From: Lasioglossum baleicum
Taxonomy: Eukaryota; Arthropoda; Insecta; Hymenoptera; Halictidae
Reading direction: 5' to 3'
Assembly (NCBI RefSeq): GCF_051020765.1
Contig: NW_027469184.1
Coordinates: forward strand, 310,001-374,000
DNA: 64,000 nucleotides
Below, in pieces: positions 29,423 through 45,681 of the stretch. The position numbers were made by a program, and so were the translations under genes. Position 1 is the first letter of the stretch. Every line of letters begins with the position of its first letter. The notes under the pieces are model-generated. The model was given only the letters and a program-made list of their open reading frames with translations. It ran no database searches and had not been told where the DNA came from.

Positions 29423-32400
29423 CATGACGCATAACCCATAACGCATAACGCATAACGCAAAACTCATAACGCATAACGCATAACGCATAATGCATAACGC
29501 ATAATCCATAACGGATAACGCATAATCCATAACGCCTGAAGCATAACGCTAAGCCGATAACGCATAACGCATAACGCATAACCCATGACGCATAACGCAT
29601 AACGCATAACGCATAACGCATAACGCATAACGCATAACGCATAACGCATAACGCATAACGCATAACGCATAACGCATAACGCATAACGCATAACGCATAA
29701 CGCATAACGCATAACGCATAACGCATAACGCATAACGCATAACGCATAACGCATAACGCATAACGCATAACGCATAACGCATAACGCATAACGCATAACG
29801 CATAACGCATAACGCATAACGCATAACGCACAACGCATAACGCATAACGCATAACACATAACGACATAACGCATAACGCATAACGCATAACGCATAACGC
29901 ATAACGCATAACGCATAACGCATAACGCATAACGCATAACGCATAACGCATAACGCATAACGCATAACGCATAACGCATAACGCATAACGCATAACGCAT
30001 AACGCATAACGTATAACGCATAACGCATAACGCATAACGCATAACGCATAACGCATAACGCATAACGCATAACGCATAACGCATAACGCATAACGCATAA
30101 CGCATAACGCATAACGCATAACGCATAACGCATAACGCATAACGCATAACGCATAACGCATAACGCATAACGCATAACGCATAACGCATAACGCATAACG
30201 CATAACGCATAACGCATAACGCATAACGCATAACGCATAACGCATAACGCATAACGCATAACGCATAACGCATAACGCATAACGCATAACGCACAACGCA
30301 TAACGCATAACGCATAACACATAACGACATAACGCATAACGCATAACGCATAACGCATAACGCATAACGCATAACGCATAACGCATAACGCATAACGCAT
30401 AACGCATAACGCATAACGCATAACGCATAACGCATAACGCATAACGCATAACGCATAACGCATAACGCATAACGTATAACGCATAACGCATAACGCATAA
30501 CGCATAACGCATAACGCATAACGCATAACGCATAACGCATAACGCATAACGCATAACGCATAACGCATAACGCATAACGCATAACGCATAACGCATAACG
30601 CATAACGCATAACGCATAACGCATAACGCATAACGCATAACGCATAACGCATAACGCATAACGCATGACGCATAACGCATAACGCATAACGCATAACGCA
30701 TAACGCATGACGCATAACCCATAACGCATAACGCAAAACGCATAACGAATAACGCATATCGCATAACGCATAACGCATAACGCATAACGCATAACGCATA
30801 ACGCATAACGCATAACGCATAACGCATAACGCATAACGCATAACGCATAACGCATAACGCATAACGCATAACGCATTACGCATAATCCATAACGGATAAC
30901 CCATAACGCAAAGCCGATAACGCATAACGCATTACGCATAACCCATGACGCATAACGCATAACGCATAACGCATAACGCATAACGCATAACGCATAACGC
31001 ATAACGCATAACGCATAACGCATAACGCATAACGCATAACGCATAACGCATAACGCATAACGCATAACGCATAACGCATAACGCATAACGCATAACGCAT
31101 AACGCATAACGCATAACGCATAACGCATAACGCATAACGCATAACGCATAACGCATAACGCATAACGCATAACGCATAACGCATAACGCATAACGCATAA
31201 CGCATAACGCATAACGCATAACGCATAACGCATAACGCATAACGCATAACGCATAACGCATAACGCATAACGCATAACGCATAACGCATAACGCATAACG
31301 CATAACGCATGACGCATAACGCATAACGCATAACGCATTACGCATAACGCATAACGCATAACGCATGACGCATAACGCAAAGCCGATAACGCATAACGCA
31401 TAACGCATAACGCATAACGCATAACGCATAACGCAAAACGCATAACGCATAACGCATAACGCATAACGCATAACGCATAACGCATAACGCATAACGCATA
31501 ACGCATAACGCATAACGCATAACGCATGACGCATAACGCATAACGCATAACGCATTACGCATAACGCATAACGCATAACGCATGACGCATAACGCAAAGC
31601 CGATAACGCATAACGCATAACGCATAACGCATAACGCATAACGCATAACGCAAAACGCATAACGCATAACGCATAACGCATAACGCATAACGCATAACGC
31701 ATAACGCATAACGCATAACGCATAACGCACAACGCATAACGCATAACGCATAACACATAACGACATAACGCATAACGCATAACGCATAACGCATAACGCA
31801 TAACGCATAACGCATAACGCATAACGCATAACGCATAACGCATAACGCATAACGCATAACGCATAACGCATAACGCATAACGCATAACGCATAACGCATA
31901 ACGCATAACGCATAACGCATAACGCATAACGCATAACGCATAACGCATAACGCATAACGCATAACGTATAACGCATAACGCATAACGCATAACGCATAAC
32001 GCATAACGCATAACGCATAACGCATAACGCATTACGCATAACGCTTAACGCATAATCCATAACGGATAACGCATAACCCATAACGCATAACGCAAAGCCG
32101 ATAACGCATAACGCATTACGCATAACGCATAACGTATAACGCATAACGCATAACGCATAACGCATAACGCATAACGCATAACGCATAACGCATAACGCAT
32201 TACGCATAACGCTTAACGCATAATCCATAACGGATAACGCATAACCCATAACGCATAACGCATAACGCATAACGCATAACGCATAACGCATAACGCATAA
32301 CGCATAACGCATAACGCATAACGCATTACGCATAACGCATAACGCATAACGCATGACGCATAACGCAAAGCCGATAACGCATAACGCATAACGCATAACG

Positions 32401-33366
32401 CATAACGCATAACGCATAACGCATAACGCATAACGCATAACGCATAACGCATAACGCATAACGCATAACGCATAACGCATTACGCATAACGCTTAACGCA
32501 TAATCCATAACGGATAACGCATAACCCATAACGCATAACGCAAAGCCGATAACGCATAACGCATTACGCATAACCCATGACGCATAACGCATAACGCATA
32601 ACGCATAACGCATAACGCATAACGCATAACGCATAACGCATAACGCATAACGCATAACGCATAACGCATAACGCATAACGCATAACGCATAACGCATAAC
32701 GCATAACGCATAACGCATAACGCATAACGCATAACGCATAACGCATAACGCATAACGCATAACGCATAACGCATAACGCATAACGCATAACGCATAACGC
32801 ATAACGCATAACGCATAACGCATAACGCATAACGCATAACGCATAACGCATAACGCATAACGCATAACGCATAACGCATAACGCATAACGCATAACGCAT
32901 AACGCATAACGCATAACGCATAACGCATAACGCATAACGCATAACGCATAACGCATAACGCATAACGCATTACGCATAACGCTTAACGCATAACGCATAA
33001 CGCATAATCCATAACGGATAACGCATAACCCATAACGCTTAACGCAAAGCCGATAACGCATAACGCATTACGCATAACCCATGACGTATAACGCATAACG
33101 CATAACGCATAACGCATAACGCATAACGCATAACGCATAACGCATAACGCAGAACGCATAACGCATACCGCATAACGCATAACGCATAACGCATAACGCA
33201 TAACGCATAACGCATAACGCATAACGCATAACGCATAACGCATAACGCATAACGCATAACGCATAACGCATAACGCATAACGCATAACGCATAACGCATA
33301 ACGCATAACGCATAACGCATAACGCATAACGCATAACGCATAACGCATAACGCATAACGCATAACG
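29423..33366. repeat. Higher-order domain 7, second copy of the 3.95-kb duplication
   Basis: Order: B (29535), C (29864), tataacg (30012), C (30327), tataacg (30475), catgacg (30706), aataacg (30748), a shortened A near 30875, C (31763), A1 (32044), truncated A (32212), A2 (32492), A3 (32982) and E (33150). Offsets from domain 6 are 3958 (C), 3951 (aataacg), 3944 (short A), 3958 (C), 3951 (A2) and 3944 (A3, E, next B). aataacg was seen only in these two copies, which makes it a good tag for the duplication. Confidence 0.82.
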
Positions 33367-35466
33367 CATGACGCATAACCCATAACGCATAACGCATAAC
33401 GCAAAACTCATAACGCATAACGCATAACGCATAATGCATAACGCATAATCCATAACGGATAACGCATAATCCATAACGCCTGAAGCATAACGCTAAGCCG
33501 ATAACGCATAACGCATAACGCATAACCCATGACGCATAACGCATAACGCATAACGCATAACGCATAACGCATAACGCATAACGCATAACGCATAACGCAT
33601 AACGCATAACGCATAACGCATAACGCATAACGCATAACGCATAACGCATAACGCATTACGCATAACGCTTAACGCATAATCCATAACGGATAACGCATAA
33701 CCCATAACGCATAACGCAAAGCCGATAACGCATAACGCATTACGCATAACCCATGACGCATAACGCATAACGCATAACGCATAACGCATAACGCATAACG
33801 CATAACGCATAACGCATAACGCATAACGCATAACGCATAACGCATAACGCATAACGCATAACGCATAACGCATAACGCATAACGCATTACGCATAACGCT
33901 TAACGCATAATCCATAACGGATAACGCATAACCCATAACGCATAACGCAAAGCCGATAACGCATAACGCATAACGCATAACGCATAACGCATAACGCATA
34001 ACGCATAACGCATAACGCATAACGCATAACGCATAACGCATAACGCATAACGCATAACGCATAACGCATAACGCATAACGCATAACGCATAACGCATAAC
34101 GCATAACGCATAACGCATAACGCATAACGCATAACGCATAACGCATAACGCATAACGCATAACGCATAACGCATAACGCATAACGCATAACGCATAACGC
34201 ATAACGCATAACGCATAACGCATAACGCATAACGCATAACGCATAACGCATAACGCATAACGCATAACGCATAACGCATTACGCATAACGCTTAACGCAT
34301 AACGCATAACGCATAATCCATAACGGATAACGCATAACCCATAACGCTTAACGCAAAGCCGATAACGCATAACGCATTACGCATAACCCATGACGTATAA
34401 CGCATAACGCATAACGCATAACGCATAACGCATAACGCATAACGCATAACGCATAACGCAGAACGCATAACGCATACCGCATAACGCATAACGCATAACG
34501 CATAACGCATAACGCATAACGCATAACGCATAACGCATAACGCATAACGCAGAACGCATAACGCATACCGCATAACGCATAACGCATAACGCATAACGCA
34601 TAACGCATAACGCATAACGCATAACGCATAACGCATAACGCATAACGCATAACGCATAACGCATAACGCATAACGCATAACGCATAACGCATAACGCATA
34701 ACGCATAACGCATAACGCATAACGCATAACGCATAACGCATAACGCATAACGCATAACGCATAACGCATAACGCATAACGCATGACGCATAACCCATAAC
34801 GCATAACGCATAACGCAAAACTCATAACGCATAACGCATAACGCATAATGCATAACGCATAATCCATAACGGATAACGCATAATCCATAACGCCTGAAGC
34901 ATAACGCTAAGCCGATAACGCATAACGCATAACGCATAACCCATGACGCATAACGCATAACGCATAACGCATAACGCATAACGCATAACGCATAACGCAT
35001 AACGCATAACGCATAACGCATAACGCATAACGCATAACGCATAACGCATAACGCATAACGCATTACGCATAACGCTTAACGCATAACGCATAACGCATAA
35101 TCCATAACGGATAACGCATAACCCATAACGCTTAACGCAAAGCCGATAACGCATAACGCATTACGCATAACCCATGACGTATAACGCATAACGCATAACG
35201 CATAACGCATAACGCATAACGCATAACGCATAACGCATAACGCAGAACGCATAACGCATACCGCATAACGCATAACGCATAACGCATAACGCATAACGCA
35301 TAACGCATAACGCATAACGCATAACGCATAACGCATAACGCATAACGCATAACGCATAACGCATAACGCATAACGCATAACGCATAACGCATAACGCATA
35401 ACGCATAACGCATAACGCATAACGCATAACGCATAACGCATAACGCATAACGCATAACGCATAACG
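33367..35466. repeat. Higher-order domain 8, clustered A3-E-B cassettes
   Basis: B (33479), A2 (33668), A (33899, no 3' catgacg), A3 (34291), two E landmarks 91 bp apart (34459, 34550), B (34893), A3 (35075), E (35243); the next B is at 35579. B-to-B distances fall to 1,414 and 686 bp, the tightest packing outside the far right of the window. E does not occur again after 35,243. Confidence 0.78.
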
Positions 35467-38400
35467 CATGACGCATAACCCATAACGCATAACGCATAAC
35501 GCAAAACTCATAACGCATAACGCATAACGCATAATGCATAACGCATAATCCATAACGGATAACGCATAATCCATAACGCCTGAAGCATAACGCTAAGCCG
35601 ATAACGCATAACGCATAACGCATAACCCATGACGCATAACGCATAACGCATAACGCATAACGCATAACGCATAACGCATAACGCATAACGCATAACGCAT
35701 AACGCATAACGCATAACGCATAACGCATAACGCATAACGCATAACGCATAACGCATAACGCATAACGCATTACGCATAACGCTTAACGCATAATCCATAA
35801 CGGATAACGCATAACCCATAACGCATAACGCAAAGCCGATAACGCATAACGCATTACGCATAACCCATGACGCATAACGCATAACGCATAACGCATAACG
35901 CATAACGCATAACGCATAACGCATAACGCATAACGCATAACGCATAACGCATAACGCATAACGCATAACGCATAACGCATAACGCATAACGCATAACGCA
36001 TAACGCATAACGCATAACGCATAACGCATAACGCATAACGCATAACGCATAACGCATAACGCATAACGCATAACGCATAACGCACAACGCATAACGCATA
36101 ACGCATAACACATAACGACATAACGCATAACGCATAACGCATAACGCATAACGCATAACGCATAACGCATAACGCATAACGCATAACGCATAACGCATAA
36201 CGCATAACGCATAACGCATAACGCATAACACATAACGCATAACGCATAACGCATAACGTATAACGCATAACGCATAACGCATAACGCATAACGCATAACG
36301 CATAACGCATAACGCATTACGCATAACGCTTAACGCATAATCCATAACGGATAACGCATAACCCATAACGCATAACGCAAAGCCGATAACGCATAACGCA
36401 TTACGCATAACGCATAACGTATAACGCATAAAGCATAACGCATAACGCATAACGCATAACGCATAACGCATAACGCATAACGCATAACGCATAACGCATA
36501 ACGCATAACGCATAACGCATAACGCATTACGCATAACGCTTAACGCATAATCCATAACGGATAACGCATAACGCAAAGCCGATAACGCATAACGCATTAC
36601 GCATAACCCATGACGCATAACGCATAACGCATAACGCATAACGCATAACGCATAACGCATAACGCATAACGCATAACGCATAACGCATAACGCATAACGC
36701 ATAACGCATTACGCATAACGCATAACGTATAACGCATAAAGCATAACGCATAACGCATAACGCATAACGCATAACGCATAACGCATAACGCATAACGCAT
36801 AACGCATTACGCATAACGCTTAACGCATAATCCATAACGGATAACGCATAACGCAAAGCCGATAACGCATAACGCATTACGCATAACCCATGACGCATAA
36901 CGCATAACGCATAACGCATAACGCATAACGCATAACGCATAACGCATAACGCATAACGCATAACGCATAACGCATAACGCATAACGCATAACGCATAACG
37001 CATAACGCATAACGCATAACGCATAACGCATAACGCATAACGCATAACGCATAACGCATAACGCATAACGCATAACGCATAACGCATAACGCATAACGCA
37101 TAACGCATAACGCATAACGCATAACGCATTACGCATAACGCTTAACGCATAATCCATAACGGATAACGCATAACCCATAACGCATAACGCAAAGCCGATA
37201 ACGCATAACGCATTACGCATAACCCATGACGCATAACGCATAACGCATAACGCATAACGCATAACGCATAACGCATAACGCATAACGCATAACGCATAAC
37301 GCATAACGCATAACGCATAACGCATAACGCATAACGCATAACGCATAACGCATAACGCATAACGCATAACGCATAACGCATAACGCATAACGCATAACGC
37401 ATAACGCATAACGCATAACGCATAACGCATAACGCATAACGCATAACGCATAACGCACAACGCATAACGCATAACGCATAACACATAACGACATAACGCA
37501 TAACGCATAACGCATAACGCATAACGCATAACGCATAACGCATAACGCATAACGCATAACGCATAACGCATAACGCATAACGCATAACGCATAACGCATA
37601 ACGCATAACACATAACGCATAACGCATAACGCATAACGTATAACGCATAACGCATAACGCATAACGCATAACGCATAACGGATAACGCATAACCCATAAC
37701 GCATAACGCAAAGCCGATAACGCATAACGCATTACGCATAACCCATGACGCATAACGCATAACGCATAACGCATAACGCATAACGCATAACGCATAACGC
37801 ATAACGCATAACGCATAACGCATAACGCATAACGCATAACGCATAACGCATAACGCATAACGCATAACGCATAACGCATAACGCATAACGCATAACGCAT
37901 AACGCATAACGCATAACGCATAACGCATAACGCATAACGTATAACGCATAACGCATAACGCATAACGCATAACGCATAACGCATAACGCATAACGCATAA
38001 CGCATAACGCATAACGCATAACGCATAACGCATAACGCATAACGCTTAACGCATAACGCATAACGCATAACGCATAACGCATAACGCATAACGCATAACG
38101 CATAACGCATAACGCATAACGCATAACGCATAACGCATTACGCATAACGCTTAACGCATAATCCATAACGGATAACGCATAACGCAAAGCCGATAACGCA
38201 TAACGCATTACGCATAACCCATGACGCATAACGCATAACGCATAACGCTTAACGCATAACGCATAACGCATAACGCATAACGCATAACGCATAACGCATA
38301 ACGCATAACGCATAACGCATAACGCATAACGCATAACGCATAACGCATAACGCATAACGCATAACGCATAACGCATAACGCATAACGCATAACGCATTAC

Positions 38401-39458
38401 GCATAACGCTTAACGCATAATCCATAACGGATAACGCATAACCCATAACGCATAACGCATAACGCATAACGCATAACGCATAACGCATTACGCATAACGC
38501 TTAACGCATAATCCATAACGGATAACGCATAACGCAAAGCCGATAACGCATAACGCATTACGCATAACCCATGACGCATAACGCATAACGCATAACGCTT
38601 AACGCATAACGCATAACGCATAACGCATAACGCATAACGCATAACGCATAACGCATAACGCATAACGCATAACGCATAACGCATAACGCATAACGCATAA
38701 CGCATAACGCATAACGCATAACGCATAACGCATAACGCATTACGCATAACGCTTAACGCATAATCCATAACGGATAACGCATAACCCATAACGCATAACG
38801 CATAACGCATAACGCATAACGCATAACGCATAACGCATTACGCATAACGCTTAACGCATAATCCATAACGGATAACGCATAACCCATAACGCATAACGCA
38901 AAGCCGATAACGCATAACGCATTACGCATAACCCATGACGCATAACGCATAACGCATAACGCATAACGCATAACGCATAACGCATAACGCATAACGCATA
39001 ACGCATAACGCATAACGCATAACGCATAACGCATAACGCATAACGCATAACGCATAACGCATAACGCATAACGCATAACGCATAACGCATAACGCATAAC
39101 GCATAACGCATATCGCATAACGCATAACGCATAACGCATAACGCATAACGCATAACGCATAACGCATAACACATAACGCATAACGCATAACGCATAACGT
39201 ATAACGCATAACGCATAACGCATAACGCATAACGCATAACGCATAACGCATAACGCATAACGCATAACGCATAACGCATTACGCATAACGCTTAACGCAT
39301 AATCCATAACGGATAACGCATAACCCATAACGCATAACGCAAAGCCGATAACGCATAACGCATTACGCATAACGCATAACGTATAACGCATAAAGCATAA
39401 CGCATAACGCATAACGCATAACGCATAACGCATAACGCATAACGCATAACGCATAACG
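35467..39458. repeat. Higher-order domain 9 (A/C/H)
   Basis: After B (35579) come A2 (35782), C (36118), A1 (36329), A-double-prime (36539, 36819), A2 (37141), C (37491), A-double-prime (38150, 38500), truncated A (38409, 38752), A2 (38850) and A1 (39291). A-double-prime lacks two units (14 bp) between gataacg and caaagcc, and occurs only here. Landmark H (cataaag one unit after tataacg) is at 36427, 36735 and 39389, with one earlier copy at 23168. No D, E, F or G blocks occur apart from a single catatcg at 39109. Confidence 0.75.
38150..38849 (+). repeat. 350-bp local tandem duplication
   Basis: A-double-prime at 38150 and 38500, an isolated cttaacg at 38248 and 38598, and truncated A at 38409 and 38752 give offsets of 350, 350 and 343 bp. 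The two copies are adjacent, 50 units each, differing by one unit. Confidence 0.88.
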
Positions 39459-40711
39459 CATTACGCATAACGCTTAACGCATAATCCATAACGGATAACG
39501 CATAACCCATAACGCATAACGCAAAGCCGATAACGCATAACGCATTACGCATAACCCATGACGCATAACGCATAACGCATAACGCATAACGCATAACGCA
39601 TAACGCATAACGCATAACGCATAACGCATAACGCATAACGCATAACGCATAACGCATAACGCATAACGCATAACGCATAACGCATAACGCATATCGCATA
39701 ACGCATAACGCATATCGCATAACGCATAACGCATAACGCATGACGCATAACGCAAAGCCGATAACGCATAACGCATAACGCATAACGCATAACGCATAAC
39801 GCATAACGCATAACGCATAACGCATAACGCATAACGCATAACGCATAACGCATAACGCATAACGCATGACGCATAACGCATAACGCATAACGCATTACGC
39901 ATAACGCATAACGCATAACGCATGACGCATAACGCAAAGCCGATAACGCATAACGCATAACGCATAACGCATAACGCATAACGCATAACGCATAACGCAT
40001 AACGCATAACGCATAACGCATAACGCATAACGCATAACGCATAACGCATAACGCATAACGCATAACGCATAACGCATAACGCATAACGCATAACGCATAA
40101 CGCATAACGCATAACGCATAACGCATAACGCATAACGCATAACGCATAACGCATAACGCATAACGCATAACGCATAACGCATAACGCATAACGCATGACG
40201 CATAACGCATAACGCATAACGCATAAAACATAACGCATAACGCATAACGCATAACGCATAACGCATAACGCATAACGCATAACGCATAACGCATAACGCA
40301 TAACGCATAACGCATAACGCATTACGCATAACGCATAACGCATAACGCATAACGCATAACGCATAACGCATAACGCATAACGCATAACGCATAACGCATA
40401 ACGCATGACGCATAACGCATAACGCATTACGCATAACGCATAACGCATAACGCATGACGCATAACGCAAAGCCGATAACGCATAACGCATAACGCATAAC
40501 GCATAACGCATAACGCATAACGCATAACGCATAACGCATAACGCATAACGCATAACGCATAACGCATAACGCATAACGCATAACGCATAACGCATAACGC
40601 ATAACGCATAACGCATAACGCATAACGCATAACGCATAACGCATAACGCATAACGCATAACGCATAACGCATAACGCATAACGCATAACGCATAACGCAT
40701 AACGCATAACG

Positions 40712-41048
40712 CATGTCGCATAACGCATAACGCATAACGCATGACGCATAACGCATAACGCATAACGCATAACGCATTACGCATAACGCATAACGCATAA
40801 CGCATAACGCATAACGCATAACGCATAACGCATAACGCATAACGCATAACGCATAAAACATAACGCATAACGCATAACGCATAACGCATAACGCATAACG
40901 CATAACGCATAACGCATAACGCATAACGCATAACGCATAACGCATAACGCATAACGCATAACGCATAACGCATAACGCATATCGCATAACGCATAACGCA
41001 TATCGCATAACGCATAACGCATAACGCATAACGCATGACGCATAACGC
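40712..41048 (+). repeat. F-G-D cassette, type example
   Basis: F catgtcg (40712), catgacg, cattacg, G cataaaa (40852), D catatcg (40978 and 40999), catgacg, then caaagcc/gataacg. Six cassettes exist, by F position: 40712, 42973, 43841, 45801, 50061 and 51000. F to G is 140 bp in the first four and 133 bp in the last two. G to D is 126, 119, 112, 119, 119 and 91 bp. All distances are whole units. Confidence 0.88.
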
Positions 41049-41831
41049 AAAGCCGATAACGCATAACGCATAACGCATATCGCATAACGCATAACGCATA
41101 ACGCATAACGCATAACGCATAACGCATAACGCATTACGCATAACGCATAACGCATAACGCATAACGCATAACGCATAACGCATAACGCATAACGCATAAC
41201 GCATAACGCATAACGCATAACGCATAACGCATGACGCATAACGCATAACGCATTACGCATAACGCATAACGCATAACGCATGACGCATAACGCAAAGCCG
41301 ATAACGCATAACGCATAACGCATAACGCATAACGTATAACGCATAACGCATAACGCATAACGCATAACGCATAACGCATAACGCATAACGCATAACGCAT
41401 AACGCATAACGCATAACGCATGACGCATAACGCATAACGCATTACGCATAACGCATAACGCATAACGCATGACGCATAACGCGAAGCCGATAACGCATAA
41501 CGCATAACGCATAACCCATAACGCATAACGCAAAGCCGATAACGCATAACGCATTACGCATAACCCATGACGCATAACGCATAACGCATAACGCATAACG
41601 CATAACGCATAACGCATAACGCATAACGCAGAACGCATAACGCATAACGCATAACGCATAACGCATAACGCATAACGCATAACGCATAACGCATAACGCA
41701 TATCGCATAACGCATAACGCATAACGCATAACGCATAACGCATAACGCATAACGCATAACGCATAACGCATAACGCATAACGCATAACGCATAACGCATA
41801 ACGCATAACGCATAACGCATAACGCATAACG

Positions 41832-42034
41832 CATTACGCATAACGGTTAACGCATAATCCATAACGGATAACGCATAACCCATAACGCATAACGCAAAGC
41901 CGATAACGCATAACGCATAACGCATAACGCATAATGCATAACGCATAATCCATAACGGATAACGGATAATCCATAACGCCTGAAGCATAACGCTAAGCCG
42001 ATAACGCATAACGCATAACGCATAACCCATGACG
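41832..42034 (+). repeat. A/B hybrid block
   Basis: The left part is an A block (gttaacg at 41846 in place of cttaacg, then cataatc, gataacg, cataacc, caaagcc, gataacg). It passes without the A ending into the B series from cataatg through cctgaag (41979), ctaagcc and catgacg (42028-42034). One B unit is changed: gataatc instead of cataatc. This is the only B in the 35.6-48.2 kb interval and looks like a recombinant between the two block types. Confidence 0.8.
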
Positions 42035-45023
42035 CATAACGCATAACGCATAACGCATAACGCATAACGCATAACGCATAACGCATAACGCATAACGCAT
42101 AACGCATAACGCATAACGCATAACGCATAACGCATAACGCATAACGCATAACGCATAACGCATAACGCATAACGCATAACGCATAACGCATAACGCATAA
42201 CGCATAACGCATTACGCATAACGCTTAACGCATAATCCATAACGGATAACGCATAACCCATAACGCATAACGCAAAGCCGATAACGCATAACGCATTACG
42301 CATAACCCATGACGCATAACGCATAACGCATAACGCATAACGCATAACGCATAACGCATAACGCATAACGCATAACGCATAACGCATAACGCATAACGCA
42401 TAACGCATAACGCATAACGCATAACGCATAACGCATAACGCATAACGCATAACGCATAACGCATAACGCATAACGCATAACGCATAACGCATAACGCATA
42501 ACGCATAACGCATAACGCATAACGCATAACGCATAACGCATAACGCATAACGCATAACGCATAACGCATAACGCATAACGCATAACGCATAACGCATAAC
42601 GCATAACGCATAACGCATAACGCATAACGCATAACGCATAACGCATAACGCATAACGCATAACGCATAACGCATAACGCATAACGCATAACGCATAACGC
42701 ATAACGCATAACGCATAACGCATAACGCATAACGCATAACGCATAACGCATAACGCATAACGCATAACGCATAACGCATAACGCATAACGCATAACGCAT
42801 AACGCATAACGCATAACGCATAACGCATAACGCATAACGCATAACGCATGACGCATAACGCATAACGCATAACGCATAACGCATAACGCATAACGCATAA
42901 CGCATAACGCATAACGCATAACGCATAACGCATAACGCATAACGCATAACGCATAACGCATAACGCATAACGCATGTCGCATAACGCATAACGCATAACG
43001 CATGACGCATAACGCATAACGCATAACGCATAACGCATTACGCATAACGCATAACGCATAACGCATAACGCATAACGCATAACGCATAACGCATAACGCA
43101 TAACGCATAACGCATAAAACATAACGCATAACGCATAACGCATAACGCATAACGCATAACGCATAACGCATAACGCATAACGCATAACGCATAACGCATA
43201 ACGCATAACGCATAACGCATAACGCATAACGCATATCGCATAACGCATAACGCATATCGCATAACGCATAACGCATAACGCATGACGCATAACGCAAAGC
43301 CGATAACGCATAACGCATAACGCATAACGCATAACGCATAACGCATAACGCATAACGCATAACGCATAACGCATAACGCATAACGCATAACGCATAACGC
43401 ATAACGCATAACGCATAACGCATAACGCATAACGCATAACGCATAACGCATAACGCATAACGCATAACGCATAACGCATAACGCATAACGCATAACGCAT
43501 AACGCATAACGCATAACGCATAACGCATAACGCATAACGCATAACGCATAACGCATAACGCATAACGCATAACGCATGACGCATAACGCATAACGCATAA
43601 CGCATAACGCATAACGCATAACGCATAACGCATAACGCATTACGCATAACGCTTAACGCATAATCCATAACGGATAACGCATAACCCATAACGCATAACG
43701 CAAAGCCGATAACGCATAACGCATTACGCATAACCCATGACGCATAACGCATAACGCATAACGCATAACGCATAACGCATAACGCATAACGCATAACGCA
43801 TAACGCATAACGCATAACGCATAACGCATAACGCATAACGCATGTCGCATAACGCATAACGCATAACGCATGACGCATAACGCATAACGCATAACGCATA
43901 ACGCATTACGCATAACGCATAACGCATAACGCATAACGCATAACGCATAACGCATAACGCATAACGCATAACGCATAACGCATAAAACATAACGCATAAC
44001 GCATAACGCATAACGCATAACGCATAACGCATAACGCATAACGCATAACGCATAACGCATAACGCATAACGCATAACGCATAACGCATAACGCATATCGC
44101 ATAACGCATAACGCATATCGCATAACGCATAACGCATAACGCATGACGCATAACGCAAAGCCGATAACGCATAACGCATAACGCATAACGCATAACGCAT
44201 AACGCATAACGCATAACGCATAACGCATAACGCATAACGCATAACGCATAACGCATAACGCATAACGCATAACGCATAACGCATAACGCATAACGCATAA
44301 CGCATAACGCATAACGCATAACGCATAACGCATAACGCATAACGCATAACGCATAACGCATAACGCATAACGCATAACGCATAACGCATAACGCATGACG
44401 CATAACGCATAACGCATAACGCATAACGCATAACGCATAACGCATAACGCATAACGCATAACGCATAACGCATAACGCATAACGCATAACGCATATCGCA
44501 TAACGCATAACGCATATCGCATAACGCATAACGCATAACGCATGACGCATAACGCAAAGCCGATAACGCATAACGCATAACGCATAACGCATAACGCATA
44601 ACGCATAACGCATAACGCATAACGCATAACGCATAACGCATAACGCATAACGCATAACGCATAACGCATAACGCATAACGCATAACGCATAACGCATAAC
44701 GCATAACGCATAACGCATAACGCATAACGCATAACGCATAACGCATAACGCATAACGCATAACGCATAACGCATAACGCATAACGCATAACGCATAACGC
44801 ATAACGCATAACGCATAACGCATAACGCATAACGCATAACGCATAACGCATAACGCATGACGCATAACGCATAACGCATAACGCATAACGCATAACGCAT
44901 AACGCATAACGCATAACGCATTACGCATAACGCTTAACGCATAATCCATAACGGATAACGCATAACCCATAACGCATAACGCAAAGCCGATAACGCATAA
45001 CGCATTACGCATAACCCATGACG

Positions 45024-45681
45024 CATAACGCATAACGCATAACGCATAACGCATAACGCATAACGCATAACGCATAACGCATAACGCATAACGCATAACG
45101 CATAACGCATAACGCATAACGCATAACGCATAACGCATAACGCATAACGCATAACGCATAACGCATAACGCATAACGCATAACGCATAACGCATAACGCA
45201 TAACGCATAACGCATAACGCATAACGCATAACGCATAACGCATAACGCATAACGCATAACGCATAACGCATAACGCATAACGCATAACGCATAACGCATA
45301 ACGCATAACGCATAACGCATAACGCATAACGCATAACGCATAACGCATAACGCATAACGCATAACGCATAACGCATAACGCATAACGCATAACGCATAAC
45401 GCATAACGCATAACGCATAACGCATAACGCATAACGCATAACGCATAACGCATAACGCATAACGCATAACGCATAACGCATAACGCATAACGCATAACGC
45501 ATAACGCATAACGCATAACGCATAACGCATAACGCATAACGCATAACGCATAACGCATAACGCATAACGCATAACGCATAACGCATAACGCATAACGCAT
45601 AACGCATAACGCATAACGCATAACGCATAACGCATAACGCATAACGCATAACGCATAACGCATAACGCATAACGCATAACG
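45024..45681 (+). repeat. Longest pure canonical run seen (94 units)
   Basis: Between catgacg at 45017 and catgacg at 45682 I see only canonical cataacg, 658 bp. The next longest I noticed is 42315-42846 (76 units). Other long ones are 28632-29020 and 61267-61686. Confidence 0.85.
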
